Origin: Cololabis saira | Lineage: Eukaryota; Chordata; Actinopteri; Beloniformes; Belonidae | Assembly: GCF_033807715.1 (NCBI RefSeq) | Contig: NC_084596.1 | Location: 37,860,958 to 37,924,957, forward strand | Length of the DNA: 64,000 nt | Direction: 5' to 3' | Position numbers and translations under genes: made by a program | Part shown: in pieces, positions 50,326-63,871 of the stretch | Numbering within the stretch: the stretch's first letter is position 1 | Layout of the letters: every line of letters starts with the position of its first letter | Notes under the pieces: generated by a model | Seen by the model: only the letters and a program-made list of their open reading frames with translations | What the model was told of the DNA's origin: nothing | The model's database searches: none

Positions 50326-53300
50326 AGGGACAACCAATCAGAAGAAGGGGCGGGGCTAATTCAGGCCAAAGAAGCTCAAGGACTCATTGCAGAGTCCCTT
50401 GACACCACCTACGACTTCCTATGTCAAACCATTCAAAGTTTATAGCAGAAAAAAGGGACAACCAATCAGAAGAAGGGGCGGGGCTAATTCAGGCCAATGA
50501 AGGTCAAGGACTCCATACAGAATCTGATGACACCACCCACGACTCTCTATGTCAAACCATTCAAAAGTTATGGCAGAGAAAAGTATTCAAGGTGGCGCTG
50601 TTGAGCCGTTAGGCCACGCCCATTAATGCAAACCATGAAATATAAAATTTATCACCAGGCCTGGCTTGCATGCAAAATTTGGTGACTTTTGGAGAACTAT
50701 CAAATATGGACCAATCACATGAAGGGGGGGCGCGCCTTTTGGCGTCTAGCGTCGCCACGGTAACACTTTTGAAAGAGAAAAGTAATGCGTGGTGTCGCAG
50801 GATGTAGACGCACATTTTGATGTATAACACACCTGGGTGCACGATACGGTTCGGGCTGAATTAACTCTCGAAGGAATGGCATAAATTTCGCCAAAATGAC
50901 ACAATTTATTCAAAATGGCCGACATCCTGTTCGGTTTTGGCCATGGCTCCAAGAGACTTTTCTTTAAGTTGTGCCATGATACAGGTGTGTAGCGATTTTC
51001 GTGCATGTACGTCAAACCGTATTGTGGGGCTTGAGGCACAAAGTTTTCCGGGGGGCGCTGTTGAGCCATTTTGCCACGCCCATTAATACCAACCATGAAA
51101 TATCAAATTTATCACCAGGCCTGGCTTGCATGCCAAATTTGGTGCCTTTTGGGGAACTATCAAATATGGACCAATCAGATGAAGGGGGGGTGCGCTTGTT
51201 GGCGTCTAGCGTCGCCACGGTAACACTTTCGAAAGAGAAAAGTAATGCGTGTAGTCGCAGGATGGAGACGCACATTTTGATGTATAACACATCTGGGTTC
51301 ACGATACGGTTCGGGCTGAATTAATTCTCGAAGGAATGGCATATATTGCTCCAAAATTACACGATTAATGCAGAATGTTCAAAATCGCTGACTTCCTGTT
51401 CGGTTTCGGCCATGTCGCCAAGAGACTTTTCTTTTAGTTGCGACATGAAACAGGTGTGTACCGATTTTCGTTCATGTACGTCAAAGCGTATTATGGGGCT
51501 TGAGGCGCAAAGTTTTTTCTGTCTGAACCAATCAGATGAAGGGTGGGCACGCTTTTTGGCGTCTAGCGTCGCCACGGTAACGCTTTCGAAAGAGAAAAGT
51601 AATGCGTGGGGTCGGAGGATGGAGACGCACATTTTGATGTATAACACACTTGGGGGAACGTTACGGTTCGGGCTGAATTAACTTTTGAAGGAATGGCATA
51701 AATTTCGCCAAAATGACACGACTAATTCAAAATGGCCGACATCCTGTTCGGTTTCGGGCATGACCCCAAGAGACTTTTGTTTAAGTTGTCCCATGATACA
51801 GGTGTGTACCGATTTTCGTGCATGTATGTCAAACCGTATCGCGGGGCTTGAGGCACAAAGTTTTCAAGGGGGCGCTGTTGAGCCATTTTGCCACGCCCAT
51901 TAATGCAAACCTTTAAATATCAAATTTTTCGCCAGGCCTGACTAGGGTGCAAAATTTGGTGACTTTTTGGGCATGTTAAGGGGGGCAAAAAGGCCTTCAC
52001 TTTGTCAGGAAAATAATAATAATAATAATAATTAAAGCTGCAAGCAGCGATGAACGGGCCCTCGCACTCACGGCCACCGCCCCCCATAAGCATATCAAAA
52101 ATGACACCACCCACGACTTCCTATGTCAAACCATTCAAAAGTTATAGCAGAAAAAAGGGACAACCAATCAGAAGAAGGGGCGGGGCTAATTCAGGCCAAT
52201 GAAGGTCAAGGACTCCATACAGAATGTGATGACACCACCCACGACTCTCTATGTCAAACCATTCAAAAGTTATAGCAGAAAATCGGGACAACCAATCAGA
52301 AGAAGGGGCGGGGCTAATTAAGGCCAACGAAGCTTAAGGACTCATTACAGAGTCCCATGACACCACCCACAACTTCCTATGTCAAACCATTCAAAAGTTA
52401 TGGCAGAAAAAAGTATTCTAGGGGGCGCTGTTGAGCCGTTAGGCCACGCCCATTAATGCAAACCATGAAATATCAAATTTATCGCCAAGTCTGTCTTGCA
52501 TGCAAAATTTGGTGACTTTTGGAGAACTATCAAATATGGACCAATCAGATTTCAAAATGGCCGACTTCCTGTTCGGTTTCGGCCATGGCTCCAAGAGACT
52601 TTACTTTAAGTTGCGACATGATACAGGTGTGTACCGATTTTCGTGCATATACGTCAAACCGTATTGTGGGGCTTGAGGCACAAAGTTTTCCGGGGGGCGC
52701 TGTTGAGCCATTTTGCCACGCCCATTAATACAAACCATGAAATATCTAATTTATCGCCAGGCCTGCCTTGCATGCAAAATTTGGTGACTTTTGGGGAACT
52801 ATCAAAAATGGACCAATCAGATGAAGGGGGGCCGCGCCTTTTGGAGTCTAGCGTCGCCACGGTAACACTTTTGAAAGAGAAAAGTAATGCGCGTAGTCGC
52901 AGGATGGAGACGCACATTTTGATGTATAACACATCTGGGTTCACGATACAGTTCGGGCCGTATTAATTCTCGAAGGAATGGCATATATTGCTCCAAAATT
53001 ACGCGATTAATTCAGAATGTTCAAAATGGCCGACTTCCTGTTCGGTTTCGGCCATGCCGCCAAGAGACTTTTCTTTAAGTTGCGACATGATACAGGTGTG
53101 TACCGATTTTTGTTCATGTACGTCAAACCGTATTGTGGGGCTTGAGGCGCAAAGTTTTTTCTATCTGAACCGATCAGATGAAGGGTGGGCGCACTTTTTG
53201 GCGTCTAGCGTCGCCACGGTAACGCTTTTGAAAGAGAAAAGTAATGCGCGTAGTCGCAGGATGGAGACGCACATTTTGATGTATAACACACCTGGGTGCA

Positions 53301-53655
53301 CGTTACGGTTCGGGCCGTATTAACTGCCGAAGGAAGGCATACATTTCGCCAAAATGACGCGATTAATTCAAAATGGCCGACTTCCTGTTCGGTTTCTCGA
53401 CATGACGCCCAGAGACTTTTCTTTAAGTTGTGTACTGATACAGGTGTGTACCGATTTTCGTGCATGTACGACAAACCGCATTGTGGGGCTTGAGGCACAA
53501 AGTTTTCAAGGGGGCGCTGTTGAGCCAATTTGCCACGCCCATTAATGCAAACCATTAAATATCAAATTTTTCGCCAGACCTGGCTTGCATGCAAAATTTG
53601 GTGACTTTTTGGGCACGTTTAGGGGGGCAAAAAGGCCTTCCTTTTGTCAGAACAA

Positions 53656-53686
53656 TAAGAAGAAGAAGAAGAAGAAGAAGAAGAAT
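53656..53686. repeat. (AAG)n microsatellite
   Basis: A pure AAG repeat in the tail of U7, where other units have (TAA)n. Confidence 0.9.
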
Positions 53687-53915
53687 TCCTGCAATTACAA
53701 TAGGGCCTTCGCACTGCAAGTGCTCGGGCCCTAATAATAATAAAAATTCCTGCAAATACAATAGGGCCTTCGCACTGAAGGTGCTCGGGCCCTAATAAAA
53801 ATTCCTGCAAATACAATAGGGCCTTCGCACTGCAAGTGCTCGGGCCCTAATAATAATAATAATAAAAATTCCTGCAAATACAATAGGGCCTTCGCACTGC
53901 AAGTGCTCGGGCCCT
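53682..53915 (+). repeat. Four 51-bp hairpin modules at the end of U7
   Basis: Copies at 53682-53732, 53743-53793, 53798-53848 and 53865-53915 are separated by short (TAA)n tracts of different lengths. One copy has GAAGGTGC in place of GCAAGTGC in the loop and arm. Confidence 0.85.
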
Positions 53916-56240
53916 AATTAAAGCTGCAAGCAGCGATGAACGGGCCCTCGCACTCACGTCCACCGCCCCCCATAAGCATATCAGAAATGACAGCACCCAC
54001 GACTTCCTATGTCAAACCATTCAAAAGTTATAGCAGAAAAAAGGGACAACCAATCAGAAGAAGGGGCGGGGCTAGTTCAGGCCAATGAAGGTCAAGGACT
54101 CCATACAGAATCTGATGACACCACCCACTACTCTCTATGTCAAAACATTCAAAAGTTATAGCAGGAAATAGGGACAACCAATCAGAAGAAGGGGCGGGGC
54201 TAATTCAGGCCAATGAAGGTCAAGGACTCCATACAGAATCTTATGACACCACCCACGACTCTCTATGTCAAACCATTCCAAAGTTATAGCAGAAAATCGG
54301 GACAACCAATCAGAAGAAGGGGCGGGGCTAATTAAGGCCAACGAAGCTCAAGAACTCATTACAGGGTCCCATGATACCACCCATGACTTCCTATGTCAAA
54401 CCATTCAAAATTTATAGCAGAAAAAAGGGACAACCAATCAGAAGAAGGGGCGGGGCTAATTCTGGCCAATGAAGGTCAAGGACTCCATAAAGAATCTGAT
54501 GACACCACCCACGACTCTCTATATCAAACCATTCCAAAGTTATAGCAGAAAATCGGGACAACCAATCAGAAGAAGGGGCGGGGCTAATTAAGGCCAACGA
54601 AGCTTAAGGACTCATTACAGAGTCCCATGACACCACCCACAACTCTCTATGTCAAACCATTCAAAAGTTATGGCAGGGAAAAGTATTCTAGGGGGCGCTG
54701 TTGAGCCGTTAGGCAACGCCCATTAATGCAAACCATGAAATATCAAATTTATCGCCAGGCCTGGCTTGCATGCAAAATTTGGTGACTTTTGGAGAACTAT
54801 CAAATATGGACCAATCACATGAAGGGGGGGCGCGCCTTTTGGCGTATAGCGTCGCCACGGTAACGCTTTTGAAAGAGAAAAGTAATGCGTGTTGTCGCAG
54901 GATGGAGACGCACATTTTGATGTATAACACACCTGGGTGCACGTTACGGTTCGGGCTGAATTAACTGCCGAAGGAATGGCATAAATTTCGCCAAAATGAC
55001 ACAATTTATTCAAAATGGCCGACATCCTGTTCGGTTTCGGCCATGGCTCCAAGAGACTTTTCTTTAAGTTGTGCCATGATACAGGTGTGTAGCGATTTTC
55101 GTGCATGTACGTCAAACCGTATTGTGGGGCTTGAGGCACAAAGTTTTCCGGGGGGCGCTGTTGAGCCATTTTGCCACGCCCATTAATGCAAACCATGACA
55201 TATCAAATTTATCGCCAGGCCTGGCTTGCATGCCAAATTTGGTGCCTTTTGGGGAACTATCAAATATGGACCAATCAGATGAAGGGGGGGTGCACTTGTT
55301 GGCGTCTAGCGTCGCCACGGTAACACTTTTGAAAGAGAAAAGTAATGCGTGTAGTCGCAGGATAGAGACGCACATTTTGATGTATAACACATCTGGGTTC
55401 ACGATACGGTTCGGGCTGAATTAACTCTCGAAGGAATGGCATATATTGCTCCAAAATTACGCAATTAATTCAGAATGTTCAAAATGGCCGACTTCCTGTT
55501 CGGTTTAGGCCATGGCGCCAAGAGACTTTTCTTTAAGTTGTGACATGATACAGGTGTGTACCGATTTTCCTTCATGTACGTCACACCGTATTATGGGGCT
55601 TGAGGCACAAAGTTTTTTCTGTCGAACCAATCAGATGAAGGGTGGGCACGCTTTTTGGCGTCTAGCGTCGCCACGGTAACACTTTTGAAAGAGAAAAGTA
55701 ATGCGTGGGGTCGGAGGATGGAGACGCACATTTTGATGTATAACACACTTGGGGGAACGTTACGGTTCGGGCTGAATTAACTGCCGAAGGAAGGCATAAA
55801 TTTCGCCAAAATAACACGATTAATTCAAAATGGCCGACTTCCTGTTCGGTTTCTCGACATGACGCCCAGAGACTTTTCTTTAAGTTGCGCCATGATACAG
55901 GTGTGTACCGATTTTCGTGCATGTACGTCAAACCGTATCGTGGGGCTTGAGGCACAAAGTTTTCTAGGTGGCGCTGTTGAGCCATTTTACCACGCCCATT
56001 AATGCAAACCATTAAATATCAAATTTTTCGCCAGGCCTGACTTGGGTGCAAAATTTGGTGACTTTTTGGGCATGTTAAGGGGGGCAAAAAGGCCATCACT
56101 TTGTCAGAAGAAAAAAAAAAATAATAAGAAAAATTCCTGCAAATACAATAGGGCCTTCGCACTGAAGGTGCTCGGGCCCTAATAATAAAAATTCCTGCAA
56201 ATACAATAGGGCCTTCGCTCTGAAGGTGCTCGGGCCCTAA
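53916..56240 (+). repeat. Array unit U8 (last unit)
   Basis: About 2.3 kb with six A subrepeats at 128-bp intervals (53989, 54117, 54245, 54373, 54501, 54629), then B subrepeats, the tail and two hairpin modules. Unique sequence begins right after the final CCCTAA. Confidence 0.85.
56130..56238 (+). repeat. Two 51-bp hairpin modules at the end of U8
   Basis: Copies at 56130-56180 and 56188-56238 mark the right edge of the array. Both carry the GAAGGTGC variant. Confidence 0.85.
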
Positions 56241-56868
56241 AAATAGTCCTGCACATTGTAAACATGTCCCATCAGTGGCTATAAAAAAAAGATCACATGA
56301 GGTGGTTATGTTTAACACGGCCAACAGTTTTCCTGTTAATTAGCACCATGATCAATGTAGCGTTTCATTCACAAAAGCTCTGAGGGGCTGAGCTGTGACT
56401 AAGAAAAAAATATTTACAAATCACAAAACTATTGCTTTTAGGAAGGTCATAGCGTTAGAACAGCAGATCCCACCGGCAGGGGCAGACAAGGTTCTAGGGA
56501 AGAAATGGTAACTGCTGATTGGACAGTGTTGTAAAACACTAAACTAGGCTGACACTTCTTCATTCAAACTGAACTTCTGGAGCAAAGAAACACTGCATAA
56601 TAGAAATCAAAGCAAATGTGCCATATGCAGTAATAGATAACAGAAATCCTTAGCACCACCATCCCCTCCTCAATGTTTTACTAAGCTTGAGAAAGGATAG
56701 AAAACTATAAAAGTGGTCGGGAGGCCTCCGCACATGTACCGAGAGGATGATGAATGGCAGTGGGCTGACCTTAGTTAGATCGATGCGGGTCGCTCCTTCA
56801 AAACTCTTTTTGGTACTGAACAGAAAAGATGTGGGCTGCTCATAACTCGGTGTTGTGGATGTACTTAC

Positions 56869-56943
56869 CCACTCTGTAGATGCCATAAACACCTACTGAT
56901 GGGAACGAATCTGTTGTTTACATCTGTGCCTGTCAGCCTTTCA
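56869..56943 (-). CDS. Weak candidate exon, unidentified
   Basis: On the minus strand a pyrimidine-rich acceptor (CTGCTCGCTGTCTCCACTAG) precedes 75 bp that are open in one frame (ERLTGTDVNNRFVPISRC...) and end at a strong donor GTAAGTAC. The length is a multiple of three. The peptide is not recognised and codon use is not distinctive. It is on the same strand as the exon at 25610-25737, but no link between them can be shown. Confidence 0.2.
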
Positions 56944-58700
56944 CTAGTGGAGACAGCGAGCAGCGGGAGCATCAGCTGCCCTTGACAGGAAGATGTTGTT
57001 GTCAAAAACAACTCCTAGTCCTAGGTGTACAAGAACTGTTAAAAATTCAATAAAATTCACTGTTAAAAAGAGTAGTTTTTACTCAGTATTAATTTATTTT
57101 CTTTTTTATTGTCCATAAATGTAAAATTGATGAGCACTCTCACTATGATACCAAAGTTTAAGGCACTTGCTTGATGCTTAATTCCTACCCCTCACTGCAC
57201 AGTCTCATCTGACTGGTCCTAGTTCACAATGTAACCAGGGTGCTTGCACACCTTAGTTTTGTTTTTCTGATCAGAATCACCTGATGATTTTTTAAACTTG
57301 TAGTATTGTATTGGTCCGATACAGCAAAGACAAAAGTAAAACGTGTAAGGAAGAATAAAAAAAACAAAGAACAAGATCACCTTGAAACTGAAGTGCAGCC
57401 GCCTGTTTAGATGGTTGCTTCGATGGAGTCGGTGAAGAGACAGAGCAAAGCAGTAAAAGAGGTTGCATGAATTAATCATACAGAACTGTGAACTATGCAG
57501 TCCTACAGAAACAAATCTATAGGCTTAATTCAGTCCCCAAATCATGCTAGTCTAGGCTTTCAATGTTTTGGTTCGGTACACTTTCTTTCTTTCACCAGGA
57601 GGGTTGAACCAGAGTTCATCAGCTGAGTCGGATCAAATTCCTTTGGTCTGTACATCAAATGAAGCCGCACCGCACTAAGCATGACATGACAGGCGGCAAA
57701 GAAACGTTACCTGTATTTTAGTTTTTTGTTTTCTTTTGCCGTCTGCCTTTTCCTTGTACAGCACTGTGTGGATCCCATGGCCACAGTCATAGTCTGATAT
57801 AATAACAAACGAGGTTAGTTGGTGTTTTATTACATGTGAGTCAAACATCTGTCACTCCCTGCTGAAAGTAATTATGCATGATTTCAGCTGTCATCTTAAC
57901 AAAGCACACAAATTTGAAATGTAATGACTGAATCTCGGTCATTTTGCTGAAGACAGTGATTTTTCTCTTAAAGACTGGCTAAGTGGGACGTAGGTCTGGT
58001 TCCTTTCAAAGCACTGATGTCTGACAATTTTCATAGTTAATTTTGTTAGAAGATGACATGTAACATTTAGCAACCATCTGGCTCTGTAAGGATGTCATAA
58101 TTCATTTTCACTTTTGAAGTTCAAAGAACTTTTGCTAAACTGCCAAAACTTACTGAAGCCATTATTATTATAATTATTATCTTTTTTTCCCTCTCTCTCT
58201 TCAGGAAGATATAGTAAATCAGTGAAGCAGCCACCTGTTCCAAGAATTAAAATGAAAATGCATCTTGTGACAAAAACACTTGGATACTTTTGATTTGCAA
58301 CAGCTTTTGTCTGCCATTCTCACAATGATCCCCTTGACTATGACACTCAATAACCTCATGGCTTTCAATAAAAGACAATGACAGCCACCAGAAACCCACT
58401 CCCACGCCACTGCCTCGATTAGTCTGCAGCAAACACATTTCACATATTTTATTTAAATGAGTCAATGTAATATTCCTCTTGAGGGTGTGGTACAGAAAGC
58501 TGAAATGAACCAATGTAATGTAATGTGGAACTGTAAAAACAAAAAAAGGGATCCCTGAATAAAGTAGTTGGAACGGGTTAGTTTGGGAGGGAGGGTTGTC
58601 AGGTAGACGCACCATCTTAATCATTGATCCCAACCAGGGAGCAGAACAAGAACAAAGGGCACTAAAATATTCATTAAAACCTGCTCTGAGCTTGTCGAGT

Positions 58701-58752
58701 GAGAAAGGAATAGGGAGAGGAGGAGGAGGAGAAGGAGGAGGAAGAGGGGGGA
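58701..58752. repeat. Purine-rich GGA tract
   Basis: About 50 bases of almost pure purine with repeated GGA or GGAG units. Confidence 0.8.
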
Positions 58753-59396
58753 TGACGGTAAGGAGTAATGAGAGGAGGTTAGCTTTTTAACATCTCATTA
58801 CTGGAGTCCATTGACACCCACAGAGGCAGGGAGATAGAGACCCTGCTACTGAGCTCTGTAATTTGAAGCTGGATCATATCGAGCCCCATGCTCTAGAGAT
58901 GTCACTCTGATAGGACCTCCTCCCGCGGTGCGGGTGCATCGAGTCTCGTGTCACTTTGTATCTAAAATCATCTATTGTTCCATCAGCCGGCTGCCAATGG
59001 CACGAAACGGGATGCGTGTCTTTTTTCTAAAATGAAAACAACCTTTCTGCACAGGGAGACTGATTTAGATTTGCTTTCACTAACAAATAATAATAAAAAA
59101 AAAAAAAAAAAGAAAAAAAGTGATTCAGGGATTCAGTGAGCTTAAAATATGGACCATAGGGGAGTCATGCTGGGTAGCGAGAATCAAACCAGCTCTGTGT
59201 GTGAGTATCGATGCCCTCCGGAGACGAAGCTCAAAGGACTGCAGCTCTGTGCGTGAAGGTGTGAGACCATGCATTATGTGCATACCTCAACACAATGTCT
59301 GCTTTTTCTGTGTTGGCGAGTGTCATATCAGCGACCACCTGCTCTCAGCCCCCCACCCCCACTTCCCCTTTTCCCTGTTCACCAAGCCCAACACCC

Positions 59397-61234
<1,838 letters not shown>

Positions 61235-61485
61235 TTAAAGGTATTGTGACATGAAAAACACATTTTTCTTGATTTTTTGTGTTTTGTTGGGTGTCTTGAC
61301 ATCAATTACACCCAAAAAACAACTAACTTTTAACATTCAGTGTATTGTGTGCTTTCTGGGATTTTCCGCATAACTATGCAAAAACGGCGCATCTGGTTTG
61401 GTGGCGGGCCGTTACGTATAGACCCGCTAAATCACCGCCCCCTCCACCCAGCTCCCTGCCTCCTCTCCTCTCCAGCGCACCATAA

Positions 61486-61616
61486 AGGCTGATTTATGGT
61501 TCCGCGTTACACCGACGCAGAGCCTACGGCGTAGGGTTACGCGGCGACGCGCACCGTACGCTGAACCCTACGGCGTAGGCTCTGCGTCGATTTAACGCGG
61601 AACCATAAATCAGGCT
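61486..61616. mobile_element. Nested Harbinger-like MITE with TAA duplication
   Basis: The 131-bp element starts AGGCTGATTTATGGTTCCGC and ends with the near-perfect complement, flanked by TAA (61483-61485 and 61617-61619). The interior is almost entirely palindromic, with CTACGGCGTAGG repeated in inverted order. A 3-bp TWA duplication is the PIF/Harbinger signature. Confidence 0.8.
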
Positions 61617-61830
61617 TAACACGGAGCTGTTTAGAGCCTCTTCTGTTCTCATCACCGGAGGACAACTGCTAAGAAGACCCGCGGCCACTGACTGGACTTA
61701 AGATAAGAGGACACTGCTGCTTGCATGCCTTTATTTTTATGATTGTTTGCAGTGGACTACTTTGCGGTGTTGCTTTTCCGTGCATGCTTCGCCTGTCGCT
61801 CCCGGCTTAACTCTCCGACGCCGCTGTTAG

Positions 61831-61883
61831 AAGTCCGGGACCAGAGGACTCGACTTCCAGTCGAGTCCTCTGGTCACGGACTT
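61831..61883. repeat. Large perfect inverted repeat
   Basis: Arms 61831-61855 and 61859-61883 pair with one mismatch in 25 around a 3-base loop. The inner 17 bp (GACCAGAGGACTCGACT) is perfect. Confidence 0.9.
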
Positions 61884-62414
61884 CATCCCCGGGCTGTAGT
61901 CGCCCTGTCGGGGCTGTGTGTGTGGGTGTTTGTGGTTCGGTGTGCGAGCGTGTGTGTGGAGACGGCAGAAGTTTGTAGCAGTTGGGTTGGAGGAGGTTGG
62001 GAGGAGGAGCGGAGCAATGATTGACAGGAAAGGGGGAAAAGGACGCGTTTTTCACGGCGCAAAAAAACACCGTCATAAAAAGCCAGGAATGGAGTACTGG
62101 AGTGAAGTTTTTCTTGATACACCCTTTTAGACACATTTGAGGGATGTTGGCCAAGACTTTTAATAGTGTTAAAAGCATGTTAAAAATGATGTCACAATAC
62201 CTTTAACAAAATTTTGCAAAGCACTGCAGTATTAGGTGAAGGGTCAGAGCAAGGCTACCAGAAGTAGATTAAGGATGATTGTGTTTATAAAATGTGTTTA
62301 CAGAAATTATATACTGCTTTCATCACAACTCTATAAACTATGAACTGCTCTGCACTTGTAATCATACACAGGTGCAAATAGCATACATTGATATTTGTAC
62401 CAGGTTGTAAATAG

Positions 62415-63650
62415 CCTAAGCCTTCTTTTTGTCAATTAACTCCTGCAGGAATTACAAAATTGGCCCAACTGGGGAATGAAAGGAGACGTGTCCTTCTAGT
62501 GGCACCACTCCTTAAACACCCTCCATCTACAGTCATAAAGGACGTGGTATCCCCCTGCACTCTGAATGGTGCTAATCACATCTTTAGGTCCCGATGGTCC
62601 CAATTAGAGCCAAAGGAGGGAAGGCGTACAAGGGGATGCTAGTGCGTCCATGCCAGGAGTCACGCCCCCAACATGCAGCGCATAAAGGCCGGGACACACC
62701 AACCCGACAAACGACCGCAACACTGACTTGAGTGTACATTCTGCGTGTGCGCGAGGTGTAATAAATCCCCATAACTGCAGGCGACGCTAATCTGTGATCA
62801 CACCCAGGAAGAAAAGGAGAGAAGAACAACCAGAAATGACAAATCGCTCTAGTGTAGAGTTCTGAACAGAGCCCACTGTCATCAGTCAGTGTTTTTATTT
62901 CTGATAGAAGTCAAGAGGGATTGAAAATATGATGGCTAATAATGAAAATATAATACAATGAAATACAATCCAAATCGATACCATGATAGAGTGTAGTGTA
63001 GCGTCTGTGCCATTGCTCTAGTATGTTTACCATAGTCATTTGTGGTCAACCCTTATTCGCTAGTCATGGGCTAGCACTCCACCAATCAGATTGGTCATAG
63101 AGGCCGACGGATATTGGCTGATTCTACATGTCAGCCAAAAGAAGAATGCATATTCAGACGCCGGGACACACCAACCCGACTCGAGTCACTGACCTCGCCC
63201 GACTGCCCGACGGTGTCCAATGGCCGATTATCGGGTTGGTGTGTCCCGGCCTTAAAACAGACACGGTCTGTGCCTTCTCCCAAGAGACAAACAAATCCAA
63301 CGCTGCTCAGCCGTAGTAACCCCACACCTGCTCAGCAATGGCTGGATGCAGAGTCCATTCACCATACAACGGTGTGACCCTGGACACCAGATGTGCCCCC
63401 TGATTTAAAATCCTTGGAACATGTGTCACCGAAGAGACAGGAGACACCCACTGCTCCAAAGGATCTGTTTGCACGCCAGCATGTGCAACCGAAGGCAGCG
63501 CAACCCTCTCTGACAACATGATGGAGAAATGGGAGAAATTGCCTTATAGAAAACCACAAGCAGCTCCAGGTAATGTATGTGTAACTGCTGGAGGCCTGAA
63601 CTCCATGAGGAGCTCAGAGATTTCCTTGTGGTTGTCCTCATCAATCAAAT
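62415..63650 (-). pseudogene. Degraded DIRS-type retroelement pol fragment (RNase H to tyrosine recombinase)
   Basis: On the minus strand, from high to low coordinates, frames with shifts and stops spell LHIHYLELLVVFYKAI (about 63580), THVPRILNQGAHLVSR and PLYGEWTLHP (about 63426-63340). An in-frame stop is followed by AALDLFVSWEKAQT (to about 63256). After the inserted MITE it resumes with SWHGRTSIPLYAFPPLALI (about 62650-62590), then CRWRVFKEWC (about 62505-62535) and LQELIDKKKA. These follow the order of conserved segments in fish DIRS-like pol: end of RNase H, the 'YAFPP' segment, then the N-terminal helix region of the YR recombinase. The copy is interrupted by stops, frameshifts and the insertion, so it is dead. 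Family is an inference from these motifs. Confidence 0.7.
62686..63252. mobile_element. TAA-flanked MITE inserted in the DIRS-type copy
   Basis: Perfect 22-bp terminal inverted repeats AGGCCGGGACACACCAACCC(GA) lie at 62686-62707 and 63231-63252, flanked by TAA (62683-62685 and 63253-63255). A second internal copy of the left repeat (63160-63179) sits close to the right end, so the element may be a fusion or nested insertion of two copies. The 567-bp interior has no transposase. The TWA target suggests PIF/Harbinger. Confidence 0.8.
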
Positions 63651-63870
63651 CCAGCATGTTGTCCATGGCTGCAGGTGTTGCAGGTAAGTCCAGATGCGTA
63701 ACTCAGCTAACTGCAGCCTGCGGCCCAGCATCCACCCCGGGATCACACTCATCACCACTGTCAGGTGCAACCCACCGGTTGCTAAGCACAAGTCATCTTT
63801 CAGACGAGCTAGCTTGGTGAGCTAGATATCCGCAGAGACTCTTCTAGTGAACACAAGGGTGGTGTTAACT
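63651..63870. other. Short non-coding interval
   Basis: The sequence may be further DIRS-derived DNA, but no motif is recognisable. Confidence 0.35.
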
Positions 63871-63871
63871 A

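Larger units (their letters stand above)
48771..52030 (+). repeat. Array unit U6 (tRNA-like plus MITE block, no microsatellite)
   Basis: About 3.26 kb. After A and B subrepeats it holds the tRNA-like sequence (49766-49840) and the captured MITE fragment (about 49981-50325) with five 42-bp repeats. It has no AT-rich, GT/AT microsatellite or YY1 blocks. A and B subrepeats then resume. This shows that the tRNA-like and MITE blocks can occur without the microsatellite block. Confidence 0.8.
52030..53916 (+). repeat. Array unit U7 (short form, AAG tail)
   Basis: About 1.9 kb with A and B subrepeats only; its first B copy is shortened by a deletion near 52550. Its tail microsatellite is (AAG)n at 53656-53686 instead of the (TAA)n found in other units. 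Four 51-bp hairpin modules in a row follow. Confidence 0.8.
61239..62202. mobile_element. Non-autonomous DNA transposon with TTAA borders
   Basis: Perfect 14-bp terminal inverted repeats AGGTATTGTGACAT are bordered by TTAA on both sides (61235-61238 and 62203-62206). This is compatible with a piggyBac-type target site, although a TWA target of a Harbinger-type element cannot be excluded. The 964-bp interior has no transposase. It contains a nested MITE (61486-61616) and a large perfect hairpin (61831-61883). Confidence 0.7.

Noticed and set aside
57190..57720. Possible degraded DNA transposon with CACACCTTAG- and GGTCTGTAC-type segments
   Set aside because: I could not define matching terminal repeats or a target duplication.
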